Part shown: positions 27,893 to 36,547 of the stretch, one piece after another
Layout of the letters: each line of letters opens with the position of its first letter
Numbering within the stretch: the first letter of the stretch is position 1
From: Lignipirellula cremea
Lineage (GTDB): Bacteria; Planctomycetota; Planctomycetia; Pirellulales; Pirellulaceae
NCBI RefSeq assembly: GCF_007751035.1
Contig: NZ_CP036433.1
Location: 2,089,001-2,153,000, forward strand
DNA length: 64,000 bases
Reading direction: 5' to 3'
Notes under the pieces: generated by a model
Databases searched by the model: none
What the model saw: only the letters and a program-made list of their open reading frames with translations
What the model was told of the DNA's origin: nothing
Made by a program: the position numbers and the translations under genes

Positions 27893-27998
27893 ATGTCGCA
27901 AATCATTATCTTCGTGTCGCATTTTATCCTCGACGGGCAGCGAAATGAAGCAATAATGGCACAAATAGTATGACGAACCGTGTTGCAAGCATGTCGCA
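27893..27998. promoter_or_regulatory. candidate XylR-type operator boxes
   Basis: Direct repeats of RTGTCGCA occur at 27893-27900, 27914-27921 and 27991-27998, with a one-mismatch copy (GTGTTGCA) at 27980-27987. The first two are exactly 21 bp apart, two helical turns, the spacing used by AraC-family proteins on paired half-sites. The pair sits 20 bases from the regulator start and the other copies lie just before the operon start, consistent with autoregulation and control of the operon. The link to this regulator is inference. Confidence 0.5.
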
Positions 27999-28022
27999 GT
28001 TTCTTCAACCAGGGACCCGAAG

Positions 28023-31000
28023 ATGACGATGCGATTCCTTCTAATTGTCGCCCTGATGCCTGTGATGCTGGCCCTGTTTGCGGGCGAGTCAACGCACGCT
28101 GTCGCGGCGGAGCCCACAAGCGAGCAGCTGGATTTCTTCGAGAAAAAAGTGCGGCCGCTGCTGGCCAGACACTGTTACGCGTGCCACAGCGTAAAGGCGG
28201 ATCGGCTGGAAGCGAAGCTGCTGCTCGACAGTCGCGCCGCCCTGTTGCGAGGCGGCGACTCCGGCGCGGCGATTGTACCGGGGGACGCTGAAAACAGCTT
28301 GTTGATCGAAGCGGTCCGTTACCAGTCGTTCGAGATGCCTCCCCAGGGCAAGCTGGCGGATCGTGACATCGCCACGCTGATCCGCTGGGTCGAAATGGGA
28401 GCCCCGTGGCCGAAGGAAGCTGCACCCACGGTTGCTGCGGACCAGAAAGCGTTTGATCTGAACGCGCGCAAATCGGAGTTCTGGGTCTGGCAGCCGATCA
28501 CCTCTCCCGAACCGCCCCAAGTCAAAGACGTCGCCTGGCCCCGCAACGAAGTCGATCGCTTCATTCTGGCCCGTTTGGAGCAGGCAGGGCTGAAACCGGC
28601 TGGAGACGCCGATCGGACGGCCCTGCTGCGTCGACTCTACTTTGACCTGATCGGATTGCCGCCCACGCCTGTAGAAGTGGAAGCTTTCCTTGCCGACAAA
28701 GACCCGGAGGCTTTCGAACGCGTGGTGGATCGACTGCTGGAATCGCCCCACTTTGGCGAGCGCTGGGGGCGGCACTGGCTGGATCTGGTGCGCTACGCGG
28801 AATCGCGCGGGCACGAGTTTGATAACGATACGCCCAACGCGTTTCAGTATCGCGATTACGTGATTCGGGCCTTGAACGCCGACCTGCCCTACGACCAGTT
28901 CGTGCGCGAACAGATCGCCGGAGACCTGCTCGCCGAACCCCGACGGCATCCGACGCAGCACTTCAACGAATCGGTGCTGGGGACGGGCTTTTGGTTCCTG
29001 GGCGAATGGGTGCACTCGCCCGTCGACATCCGCAAAGACGAAGCCGATCGCTTTGACAACATGCTCGACGTCATGTCCAAGACGTTCCTCGGCGTCACGG
29101 TCGCCTGCGCCCGATGCCACGATCACAAGTTCGACGCCATTTCAACCAACGATTACTACGCGTTGTCCGGTTTCCTGCAGGGCAGCGACTATCGCCAGGT
29201 TCGCTTTGAATCAAGGGAGCAGAACCGTCAGGTCGCCGGGCAACTCGCCCGGGTCGACGCCCGGTATCAGCGGCAAATTCTGGAACTGCTGGAAAGCCAG
29301 GACATCCGGCCGCCTGCGCAAACCAGCTTCCTGATGGACGAAGCAATCCTGGTCGACTACGGCAACCTCCCGCAGAGCCAGTACCTGCAGGACGGTTTCC
29401 TCTTCGGCCAGGCCCCGCAACACGCGGGCCGAGCGTACCTGGAAGGCGGTGCGCAGGGCGGCGTGAAAGTGGCGACGTTCGGCGCCGCCGTCAGCGACCC
29501 GATCTGGGCGGGTTTGGAGTCTGTCTCCGAGGGCGTCATGCAGGACCGCAGTTCGCTCGCCAGGATTCCCAGCAGCGGTCGCATGCTCCGCTCTCCGACA
29601 TTTGAACTGAAACACGACCAGGTTCAGGTTCTGGTGGAGGGCGCCGGCCATGTGATCGCCTGCGTCGATTCTCACCGACTGGTGGCGGGACCGTTGCACA
29701 AGCAGACCATCCGTCAGATCCAGGCGGGCGAACGCTGGGTCACGCTGGACCTGGCCAGATATGTCGGCCATCGCCTGCATTTGGAGTTTGTACCGGCGGC
29801 CGACGCGCAGTTGTCCGTCCGTATGGCGACCCAGGGGCTAGACGCCGCGGGGCTGGCGGAACTCGATCGAAAGCTGGCCGCGCTGGACCAGCAATACGCA
29901 GCCTACGCCCAGGACGCGGAAGTCGTGCTCCATGGCGCGAGTCAGATTGAAGAACGCGTCTTTGCCGACTTCGAGTCCGGCACGTACGACGGCTGGACCG
30001 TCACAGGCGATGCGTTCGGCGAAGTCCCCCAGACACTGCAGACGATCGGCCGTTACCAGGGGCGGATCAACGGCCAGGGAAAGTTCTTCGTCAACTCCCA
30101 CAACATCCGTCCCGGCGGGGACGTGCGCGGCGGCGACAGCCTGACGGGAACGCTCACCTCGTCGGAGTTCGCCATCGACTTTGACGCTATCGAGTTTCTC
30201 GTCGGCGGTGGAGCCCATCGTGGAGAAACGTGCGTCAACCTGTTGGTCGAGGGGAAGGTCGTCCTGTCCGCAACCGGGCGAAACAACAATCAAATGTCGA
30301 CCAGCCGCTGGGACGTCCGCCCTTACCGCGGCAAGCAGGCGAGGATCCAGGTCGTCGACAACCACACCGGCGGCTGGGGCAACATTGGCATCGATCATGT
30401 CGTATTCCAGCAAGCCGCAACCGCGGCGGACGGCGACGCGGGACCGCATCGCCTGGTACGCGCCTGGCGGCAGGAACGCGAACAGTTGGCCGCCCGGATC
30501 CAGCGCCGGTCGCGGCTGGCTCCGGCCATGCTGGACGGCACAGGAGAGGACGAACACGTGCTGATCCGCGGCAATTCCTCCCAGCCCGGCAAGCTCGAAC
30601 CGCGGCACTTTCTGACGGCCGTTTCCGGCGATTCCCCGCTGCCCATTCGGTCGGGCAGCGGTCGGCTGGAACTGGCGGAGCAGATCAACGATCCGGCCAA
30701 TCCTTTAACGTCGCGCGTGATCGTGAATCGTATCTGGCACCATTTGATGGGGCGGGGCATTGTGCCGACCGTCGACGACCTGGGCTTCCTTGGTCAGCGA
30801 CCGACCCACCCGGAACTGCTGGATCACCTGGCCACCAGGTTCCAGGCGGACGGCCGCAGCATCAAACGGATGATCCGCTATCTGGTGCTGTCCCGCACCT
30901 GGCAAATGTCGAGCAAGCCGGACAAGTCGGCGGTGGGAGCCGATCCGAAGAACCTGCTGTGGCGCCACCGACCGCCCCAGCGACTGCAGGGGGAAGCCAT

Positions 31001-31541
31001 TCGCGACGCCCTGCTGGCCGTGTCGGGACGCCTGGATCGCACTGCCGGCGGTGCGCCGGCGCCGATTTATCTGACGCCGTTCATGGATGGCCGCGGCCGT
31101 CCCAGGACGAGCGGCCCGCTGGACGGCGACGGACGGCGATCGATCTACATCGCCGTGCGGCGCAACTTCCTGTCGCCCTTCATGCTGACGTTCGACACGC
31201 CGGCGCCGTTCAGTTCGATGGGACGCCGCAATGTCTCCAACGTGCCGGCCCAGGCGCTGATTCTGCTCAACGATCCGCTGGTTGTGGAGCTCGCCCGCAG
31301 CTGGGCGGAACGGGCCATCCAGAGCGTTCCTGCGTCGGTTTCCGATGGCGTCGCGCAGCGTGTCGCCTGGATGTACCTGTGCGGGTTTGGTAGACAGCCG
31401 ACCGCCCAAGAGAGCCAGGCAGCCGTCGCCTTCCTGGCGTCGCAGGCGTCGGCCCGCGGCGTCACAACGGAAGACCTGGATCTGTGGGCCGACTTCGCCC
31501 ATGTTCTGGTGAACACCAAGGAGTTCATCTTTCTCCGCTGA
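28023..31541 (+). CDS. planctomycete cytochrome C / DUF1549 / DUF1553 protein
   Basis: A 1172-residue exported protein with a signal peptide (about residues 4-29). It carries a PSCyt1 cytochrome domain with heme motif CYACH (Cys51, Cys54, His55), the DUF1549 domain (WPRNEVDRFILARLE ... GERWGRHWLDLVRYAES) with a second motif CARCH (Cys362, Cys365, His366), a central beta-rich insert (about 640-810), and the C-terminal DUF1553 domain (NPLTSRVIVNRIWHHLMGRGIVPT). Such proteins are paired with DUF1501 proteins throughout planctomycetes and are thought to be periplasmic redox factors of glycan breakdown, but their reaction is unproven. It is the first gene of the operon controlled from the divergent regulator region. 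Confidence 0.93.
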   Translation: MTMRFLLIVALMPVMLALFAGESTHAVAAEPTSEQLDFFEKKVRPLLARHCYACHSVKADRLEAKLLLDSRAALLRGGDSGAAIVPGDAENSLLIEAVRYQSFEMPPQGKLADRDIATLIRWVEMGAPWPKEAAPTVAADQKAFDLNARKSEFWVWQPITSPEPPQVKDVAWPRNEVDRFILARLEQAGLKPAGDADRTALLRRLYFDLIGLPPTPVEVEAFLADKDPEAFERVVDRLLESPHFGERWGRHWLDLVRYAESRGHEFDNDTPNAFQYRDYVIRALNADLPYDQFVREQIAGDLLAEPRRHPTQHFNESVLGTGFWFLGEWVHSPVDIRKDEADRFDNMLDVMSKTFLGVTVACARCHDHKFDAISTNDYYALSGFLQGSDYRQVRFESREQNRQVAGQLARVDARYQRQILELLESQDIRPPAQTSFLMDEAILVDYGNLPQSQYLQDGFLFGQAPQHAGRAYLEGGAQGGVKVATFGAAVSDPIWAGLESVSEGVMQDRSSLARIPSSGRMLRSPTFELKHDQVQVLVEGAGHVIACVDSHRLVAGPLHKQTIRQIQAGERWVTLDLARYVGHRLHLEFVPAADAQLSVRMATQGLDAAGLAELDRKLAALDQQYAAYAQDAEVVLHGASQIEERVFADFESGTYDGWTVTGDAFGEVPQTLQTIGRYQGRINGQGKFFVNSHNIRPGGDVRGGDSLTGTLTSSEFAIDFDAIEFLVGGGAHRGETCVNLLVEGKVVLSATGRNNNQMSTSRWDVRPYRGKQARIQVVDNHTGGWGNIGIDHVVFQQAATAADGDAGPHRLVRAWRQEREQLAARIQRRSRLAPAMLDGTGEDEHVLIRGNSSQPGKLEPRHFLTAVSGDSPLPIRSGSGRLELAEQINDPANPLTSRVIVNRIWHHLMGRGIVPTVDDLGFLGQRPTHPELLDHLATRFQADGRSIKRMIRYLVLSRTWQMSSKPDKSAVGADPKNLLWRHRPPQRLQGEAIRDALLAVSGRLDRTAGGAPAPIYLTPFMDGRGRPRTSGPLDGDGRRSIYIAVRRNFLSPFMLTFDTPAPFSSMGRRNVSNVPAQALILLNDPLVVELARSWAERAIQSVPASVSDGVAQRVAWMYLCGFGRQPTAQESQAAVAFLASQASARGVTTEDLDLWADFAHVLVNTKEFIFLR

Positions 31542-31599
31542 CCGCCGCCGTGCTTTCGCCGCGAACCACCCACCCACTGACCATCGCTCCGAGTGTCTT

Positions 31600-33048
31600 A
31601 TGAATCCGTATCCGTGCCAGCGATTTCGGCCACAGCCGACAACACGACGTGAAATGCTGTCCCAGTGCGCCGTCGGATTTGGCGCCCTGGCGCTGGCGGC
31701 GCTGCAATCGGATCGGGCTTTCTCAGGCGAGGACGCCAGCCCCGCTGCGACTCGACGCGCGGGCCATGGACCGCATCACCAGGTCCGCGCCAAGAACGTC
31801 ATTTTTCTGTATATGGATGGCGGTCCCTCCCAGGTCGATACGTTCGACCCCAAGCCGATGCTTGACAAGTACAACGGCAAGGATCCGGGCGAGTTCTTCC
31901 AGGTGGAGCCGACGCAGTTCAATAACAACGGAACGGTCCTGGCCAGTCCCTGGAAGTTCCAGCAGCACGGCGAATCCGGCATCCCAGTGAGCGAGCTGTT
32001 CCCCCATGTGGCGCAGTGCGTTGATGAGCTGGCCGTCGTTCGCTCGATGACCTCGAATTTTCCTGAACACACCTTCGCCAACTATTTCCTCCACACCGGA
32101 AGCGGCCTGCAGGGCCGTCCCAGCATGGGCGCCTGGGTCAATTATGGACTCGGCAGCGAGTGCAAGAACCTGCCTGGCTTTGTGGTTCTCAACGGCGGGT
32201 TGATTCCGCCGGGTGGACTCGACTGCTTTGGCAGCGGATTCCTGCCCGCCAGTTACCAGGGCTCCGTGTTCAAGCCTTCGGGCTCCGGAGTGGCGAACAT
32301 CACGCCGTCCGAAGCGGTTCCGCAAAGGCAGCGGGACAAGCTCGACCTGATCAACCAGCTTGACGGTCTGGCCACGCCGCAGTTCGGCCAGCACGACAGC
32401 CTGGAGTCGGCCGTGCAGAACTATGAGCTGGCCTACGCCATGCAGATGGCTGTGCCCGAAGTCATGTCGCTGGCCGACGAACCGGCGCCCCTGCAGCGAA
32501 TGTACGGGATGGAATCTGCTTTCGAACCGACCCGCATCTATGCATCGCAGTGCCTGATCGCACGACGCATGGTGGAGCAGGGAGTCCGCTTTATCGAATT
32601 GACCTGCCCGAAAGTCGGCGGAGATCGCTGGGACCAGCACGCGAATCTGAAGTCCGGCCACGAGAACAATGCAAGGGCGGTCGACCAGCCGATCGCCGCC
32701 CTGCTCAAGGATCTCCGGCAGCGGGGCCTGCTGGACGAAACGCTGGTGGTCTGGGCGGGCGAGTTTGGCCGCACGCCTTTCGCCCAGGGGAAGAACGGCC
32801 GGGATCATAACCCGTTTGGCTTCACCGTCTGGCTGGCCGGCGGCGGCGTAAAGCCCGGCATGATTTATGGCGCCACTGATGAGTGGGGCTACAAGGCGAT
32901 CGAGAACCGGGCCGAAATCCACGACCTGCATGCGACCATGCTGCACCTGCTGGGCGTCGATCATCAGCGATCCACCTATCGCTTCAGCGGGCGGGACATG
33001 CGTCTGACGGACGTTCATGGCCACGTCATTCACGATATCATCGGCTGA
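31600..33048 (+). CDS. DUF1501 family exported protein
   Basis: A 482-residue protein with a twin-arginine-like signal (TTRREMLSQCAVGFGALALAAL), so it is probably exported folded. The body has the alkaline-phosphatase/sulfatase-fold features of DUF1501: a metal-site-like opening NVIFLYMDGGPSQVDTFDPK, DRWDQHANLKSGH, and a C-terminal VVWAGEFGRTPF ... GRDHNPFGFTVWLAGGG. It follows the DUF1549/DUF1553 gene by 58 bases, the usual pairing. The fold suggests a hydrolase, but the substrate is unknown. Confidence 0.93.
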   Translation: MNPYPCQRFRPQPTTRREMLSQCAVGFGALALAALQSDRAFSGEDASPAATRRAGHGPHHQVRAKNVIFLYMDGGPSQVDTFDPKPMLDKYNGKDPGEFFQVEPTQFNNNGTVLASPWKFQQHGESGIPVSELFPHVAQCVDELAVVRSMTSNFPEHTFANYFLHTGSGLQGRPSMGAWVNYGLGSECKNLPGFVVLNGGLIPPGGLDCFGSGFLPASYQGSVFKPSGSGVANITPSEAVPQRQRDKLDLINQLDGLATPQFGQHDSLESAVQNYELAYAMQMAVPEVMSLADEPAPLQRMYGMESAFEPTRIYASQCLIARRMVEQGVRFIELTCPKVGGDRWDQHANLKSGHENNARAVDQPIAALLKDLRQRGLLDETLVVWAGEFGRTPFAQGKNGRDHNPFGFTVWLAGGGVKPGMIYGATDEWGYKAIENRAEIHDLHATMLHLLGVDHQRSTYRFSGRDMRLTDVHGHVIHDIIG

Positions 33049-33079
33049 CGACCGTTTGTCTTGGGAGAGGCGGGAAACG

Positions 33080-34153
33080 ATGGAAACACGAAGACTCGGT
33101 CGCACTGAACTGGAGATCAGCGTCCTTTCGATTGGCGGACTTTATACGTCGTCGCTGGCTGGCGGAATCGCCGAAACGCAGCGCATTCTGCGGCAGGCCG
33201 TAGCGCTGGGGGTCAACGCCGTGGATACGGCGCCCGCTTATGCCGACAGCGAAAAAACCATCGGCCAGGCAATCGCCGGAATCGACGCGCCGCTGGTAGT
33301 CACGACCAAACTCGGCGGACGGCCCCAGCCTTTTGATCCCCAGGACTTCCATGGCCTGCGTCATTCGGTCGACGAAAGCCTGCGGCTGCTCGGTCGCGAT
33401 CATATCGACATTCTGATGGTGCATGAACCCGACCGACCGCAACAGTATCCCTGGTGGACCCGCTACGATCCGCTGGCAGGGCCCGTGCTGGAACTGCTGG
33501 ATGAACTCAAGGCCGCGGGAAAAATCCGCTACACGGGGCTGGCGGGAACGACCGTCACGGAATTGACCTCGCTGGTCAAAAGCAATCGCTTCGATGTGGT
33601 GCTGACCGCCTTTAACTACAACGTTCTCTATCGCGAAGCGGCGGAATCCGTCATCCCGGCCGCGGTCGAGAACGACATGGGCATCGTGCTGGGATCCGCA
33701 CTGGGCCAGGGCTTTCTCACCCGCAGAGCGGACGCAGAGGTCAAGGAGAAGCCCGTCTGGCTGGCGCCGTCGCGGCAGCGGCAGCTGCTGGCCTACTATG
33801 ATTTGTTGGACCAGTCGGGCATCGCCCCCGCCGAACTCTGTCTGCGGTTTGCGATCGATTGCCCGGAAATTACAACGATCCCAATCGGCTGTAAAACGGC
33901 CGATCACCTGCAGGCGGCGGTCGCCGCCGTCGCGAAAGGACCGCTGCCGCCGGACGTTGTCGAACGGCTCGATCAGATCGCGGCCATGGTTCCGGCTCGT
34001 CCTTATGAAGAACCGATGATCCTCCCCTTCGGCAAAAATTACTTTGGTCCCGGCATTGCCAATATGGGCGCCGCTGTGCAGGTCGGGCATCTGAAGTTAG
34101 AGCAGGCTGAGGGAATCCTCCGACACGCTTCTCCCCAGGAACAAATCCCATGA
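33080..34153 (+). CDS. aldo/keto reductase
   Basis: A 357-residue NAD(P)H-dependent oxidoreductase with a TIM barrel. The catalytic tetrad is readable: Asp49 and Tyr54 (DTAPAYADSEKTIG), Lys77 (TTKLGG) and His115 (ILMVHEPD). The start at 33080 has GGGAAACG upstream. The C-terminal extension (PYEEPMILPFGKNYFGPG) is longer than usual. It resembles the L-fucose dehydrogenase/pyridoxal-type branch of the family, but that is a loose guess. In this operon it most likely oxidises or reduces a sugar released by the sulfatases. Its stop overlaps the next start. Confidence 0.88.
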   Translation: METRRLGRTELEISVLSIGGLYTSSLAGGIAETQRILRQAVALGVNAVDTAPAYADSEKTIGQAIAGIDAPLVVTTKLGGRPQPFDPQDFHGLRHSVDESLRLLGRDHIDILMVHEPDRPQQYPWWTRYDPLAGPVLELLDELKAAGKIRYTGLAGTTVTELTSLVKSNRFDVVLTAFNYNVLYREAAESVIPAAVENDMGIVLGSALGQGFLTRRADAEVKEKPVWLAPSRQRQLLAYYDLLDQSGIAPAELCLRFAIDCPEITTIPIGCKTADHLQAAVAAVAKGPLPPDVVERLDQIAAMVPARPYEEPMILPFGKNYFGPGIANMGAAVQVGHLKLEQAEGILRHASPQEQIP

Positions 34154-35085
34154 TGCATCGTTTACCCCTGACTGCCCTGTTGCTGTGCTTGCTGGTGCAA
34201 GGAGCTGTTGCCCAGGAGATCACGCACCGATTTCTCGCTTGCGGTCAGCAGACATACATCGTCAACACTGACGGAAAACCCGACTGGACCTGGCCGGCAG
34301 CCACCCGCGACGGCTACATGCTGGACGACGGTTCGATCCTGCTGACGCTCAGCAAATCCAAACGCTACAGCGGCGGAGCGGTCATCAAAATCAGTCCCGC
34401 CGGTGAGGAAAGCCTGATCTGGCAAGGCACGCAAAGCGAGATCAACAGCGCCCAGCCAACGGGCGACGACTCCTATGTCATTACTGAAGCAGGCGACGAT
34501 CCCCGACTGCTGGAAGTCAGCGCCGCCGGCAAGATCGTGCGGGAGTTCCCGCTGGCCTGTCAGAAAACGAATCACCACATGCAGACGCGGATGGCGCGCA
34601 AGCTATCCGATGGCACTTACCTGGCGCCGCATCTGCTGGACTTCGCCGTGTTTCATTACGACCAGGACGGGAAAGTGCTGGGCAAGCTCGATACGACCGC
34701 TCCGGGCGACGCCGACCATAAAATTCAAACGTGGCCGTTCACCGCCATTCGACATGCAGACGGACACACGCTCGTCTGCTGCACGCACGGCAACCGTGTG
34801 GTCGACTTCGACGCCAGCGGCAAGATCGTCTGGACGTTGACCAACAACGATCTGCCCGGCGACTGGCTGCAGGATCCGTGCGGCGCCCAGGTGCTGCCCA
34901 ACGGCAACGTCGTGATCACCAGTTACGCCGCCGGTCGAGCGGATCCTCACGCCCCGAAACTGTTCGAAGTGACGCGGGAGAAAAAGGTGGTGTGGCAATA
35001 CGTCGACGGACAAAAAGTCGGCATCCATCACTTTCAAATCTTCACGACCAACGGCGAAAAACTTGACGGCCCGGTGCTGAAGTAA
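34150..35085 (+). CDS. secreted beta-propeller protein (PQQ-like/arylsulfotransferase-like repeats)
   Basis: A 311-residue protein with a signal peptide ending GAVAQ (about residue 21) and repeated blades of the type DGSILLTLSKS, GKIVREFPLAC, GNRVVDFDASGKIVWTL and NGNVVITSYA, as in PQQ-like and arylsulfotransferase-like propellers. The blades contain conserved His residues (TNHHMQTRMARKL and VGIHHFQIF) that could form a metal or substrate site. The start overlaps the preceding stop by 4 bases (ATGA). It probably acts in the periplasm on the sugar or sulfate ester handled by this operon; no reaction can be named. Confidence 0.75.
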   Translation: MMHRLPLTALLLCLLVQGAVAQEITHRFLACGQQTYIVNTDGKPDWTWPAATRDGYMLDDGSILLTLSKSKRYSGGAVIKISPAGEESLIWQGTQSEINSAQPTGDDSYVITEAGDDPRLLEVSAAGKIVREFPLACQKTNHHMQTRMARKLSDGTYLAPHLLDFAVFHYDQDGKVLGKLDTTAPGDADHKIQTWPFTAIRHADGHTLVCCTHGNRVVDFDASGKIVWTLTNNDLPGDWLQDPCGAQVLPNGNVVITSYAAGRADPHAPKLFEVTREKKVVWQYVDGQKVGIHHFQIFTTNGEKLDGPVLK

Positions 35086-35149
35086 CGGAAGCAGACAGAG
35101 CACCCAGGCCGGCCCTTTTGGACGGTAGAAGCCGCGACGCCCCTGCCCC

Positions 35150-36547
35150 ATGGCGAACCCCATGAAATACCCCCGACACCTTTTGACGCTGCTCCTGTTC
35201 TTGCTCCTGGGGGTTCCCGGCGCTGCTTTGGCCCGGCAACCGAACGTCGTCATCCTGTTGACGGACGATCAGGGAACGCTGGATGCCAACTGCTTTGGAT
35301 CGCACGACCTGAAGACGCCCCATATCGACCGTCTGGCCGCCACCGGCGTGCGGTTCACCCGGGCGTATGCGCACATGGTCTGCTGTCCCGCACGGGCGGC
35401 CTTGCTGACCGGCCGACATCCGCAGCGGGGCGGCGTGAATTTCTGGACGCAGGGGGCCATGAACGCCAAGAACGGGATCAACATGGCGCTTTCGGAACGG
35501 ACGCTTGCCGAGGAGCTCCAGGCCGCCGGTTACCGTACCGCCCTCTTCGGGAAATGGCATCTGGGGGCGCATCCCGACTTTGGCCCGACCCGACAGGGGT
35601 TCGACGAGTTCTTTGGAATCCGCAGCGGTTTCATCGACAACTACCGCCACTATTTCCTGCATCAGAAAGGCTTCCACGATCTGTATGAAGGCGCCAAAGA
35701 GATCCAGGCCCCGGGCCAGTACTTTCCCGAGATGATGGTGCAGCGCAGCATGGCCTTTATCGAAGAGAATCGCGACCGGCCGTTCTTCCTGTATACGTCA
35801 TTCAACCTGCCGCACTATCCCGAGCAGCCGCTGCCCCAGTTCGAAGAACTTTACCGGGACCTGCCCGACCCGGCCCGGCGTTCCTATGCGGCCGTGATCA
35901 GCACCGTCGATCACTACATCGGCCAGATTACGGAGAAGCTCGAGTCGCTCGGCATTCGCGACGACACGATCGTAATTCTGCTGAGCGACAACGGTCACTC
36001 TGAAGAAATCACCAATCGCATTCGCTTCGATGACCATAACAGCGGTCTGCCAAAAGACCACTTTTACGGCGCCAGCGGCGGCGGCAATACGGGCAAGTGG
36101 ATCGGCCATAAAGCGCAGTTTCTCGAAGGCGGCGTCCGCACGCCTGCGATCCTCAGTTACCCGGCCGGCCTGCCGCAGGGAGAATCCCGCGACCAGGCGG
36201 TCACCGCGATGGACTGGTTTCCCACGGTGCAGGAGCTCTGCGGAATCGAACCTGCGGACGACGACCCGCCGCTGGACGGACGCAGCGTGTTGCCTTTGAT
36301 TCGGAACGCCGACGCTGGCTCCCGTCACCCGGTTCTGTACTGGGGCTGGTCCCAAAGCTGGGCCGTGTGCGAAGGATCGTGGAAGCTGATTGCCATCCAC
36401 AACGCCCGCTCCGACGCGCATCGGTATACGCTGCACAACCTGGACGAGGAGCATCCCGAAGTCAAAGACCACGCGGCCGAGCAGCCCCAGATTGTCGCCC
36501 GGCTGCAGCAGCTCCATACCGCCTGGGAGAAAGAGGTAACGCCATGA
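35150..36547 (+). CDS. secreted type I sulfatase A
   Basis: A 465-residue formylglycine-dependent sulfatase with a signal peptide (about residues 10-28). The metal-binding opening is NVVILLTDDQGTLDANCFG, the nucleophile motif is CCPARAALLTGR (C-x-P-x-R with Cys78 converted to formylglycine), then GKWHLG, and the second metal site ILLSDNGHS. The start may be 35150 or the in-frame ATG at 35162. Its substrate is probably a sulfated polysaccharide. Its stop overlaps the next sulfatase by 4 bases. No formylglycine-generating enzyme is in the window. Confidence 0.92.
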   Translation: MANPMKYPRHLLTLLLFLLLGVPGAALARQPNVVILLTDDQGTLDANCFGSHDLKTPHIDRLAATGVRFTRAYAHMVCCPARAALLTGRHPQRGGVNFWTQGAMNAKNGINMALSERTLAEELQAAGYRTALFGKWHLGAHPDFGPTRQGFDEFFGIRSGFIDNYRHYFLHQKGFHDLYEGAKEIQAPGQYFPEMMVQRSMAFIEENRDRPFFLYTSFNLPHYPEQPLPQFEELYRDLPDPARRSYAAVISTVDHYIGQITEKLESLGIRDDTIVILLSDNGHSEEITNRIRFDDHNSGLPKDHFYGASGGGNTGKWIGHKAQFLEGGVRTPAILSYPAGLPQGESRDQAVTAMDWFPTVQELCGIEPADDDPPLDGRSVLPLIRNADAGSRHPVLYWGWSQSWAVCEGSWKLIAIHNARSDAHRYTLHNLDEEHPEVKDHAAEQPQIVARLQQLHTAWEKEVTP

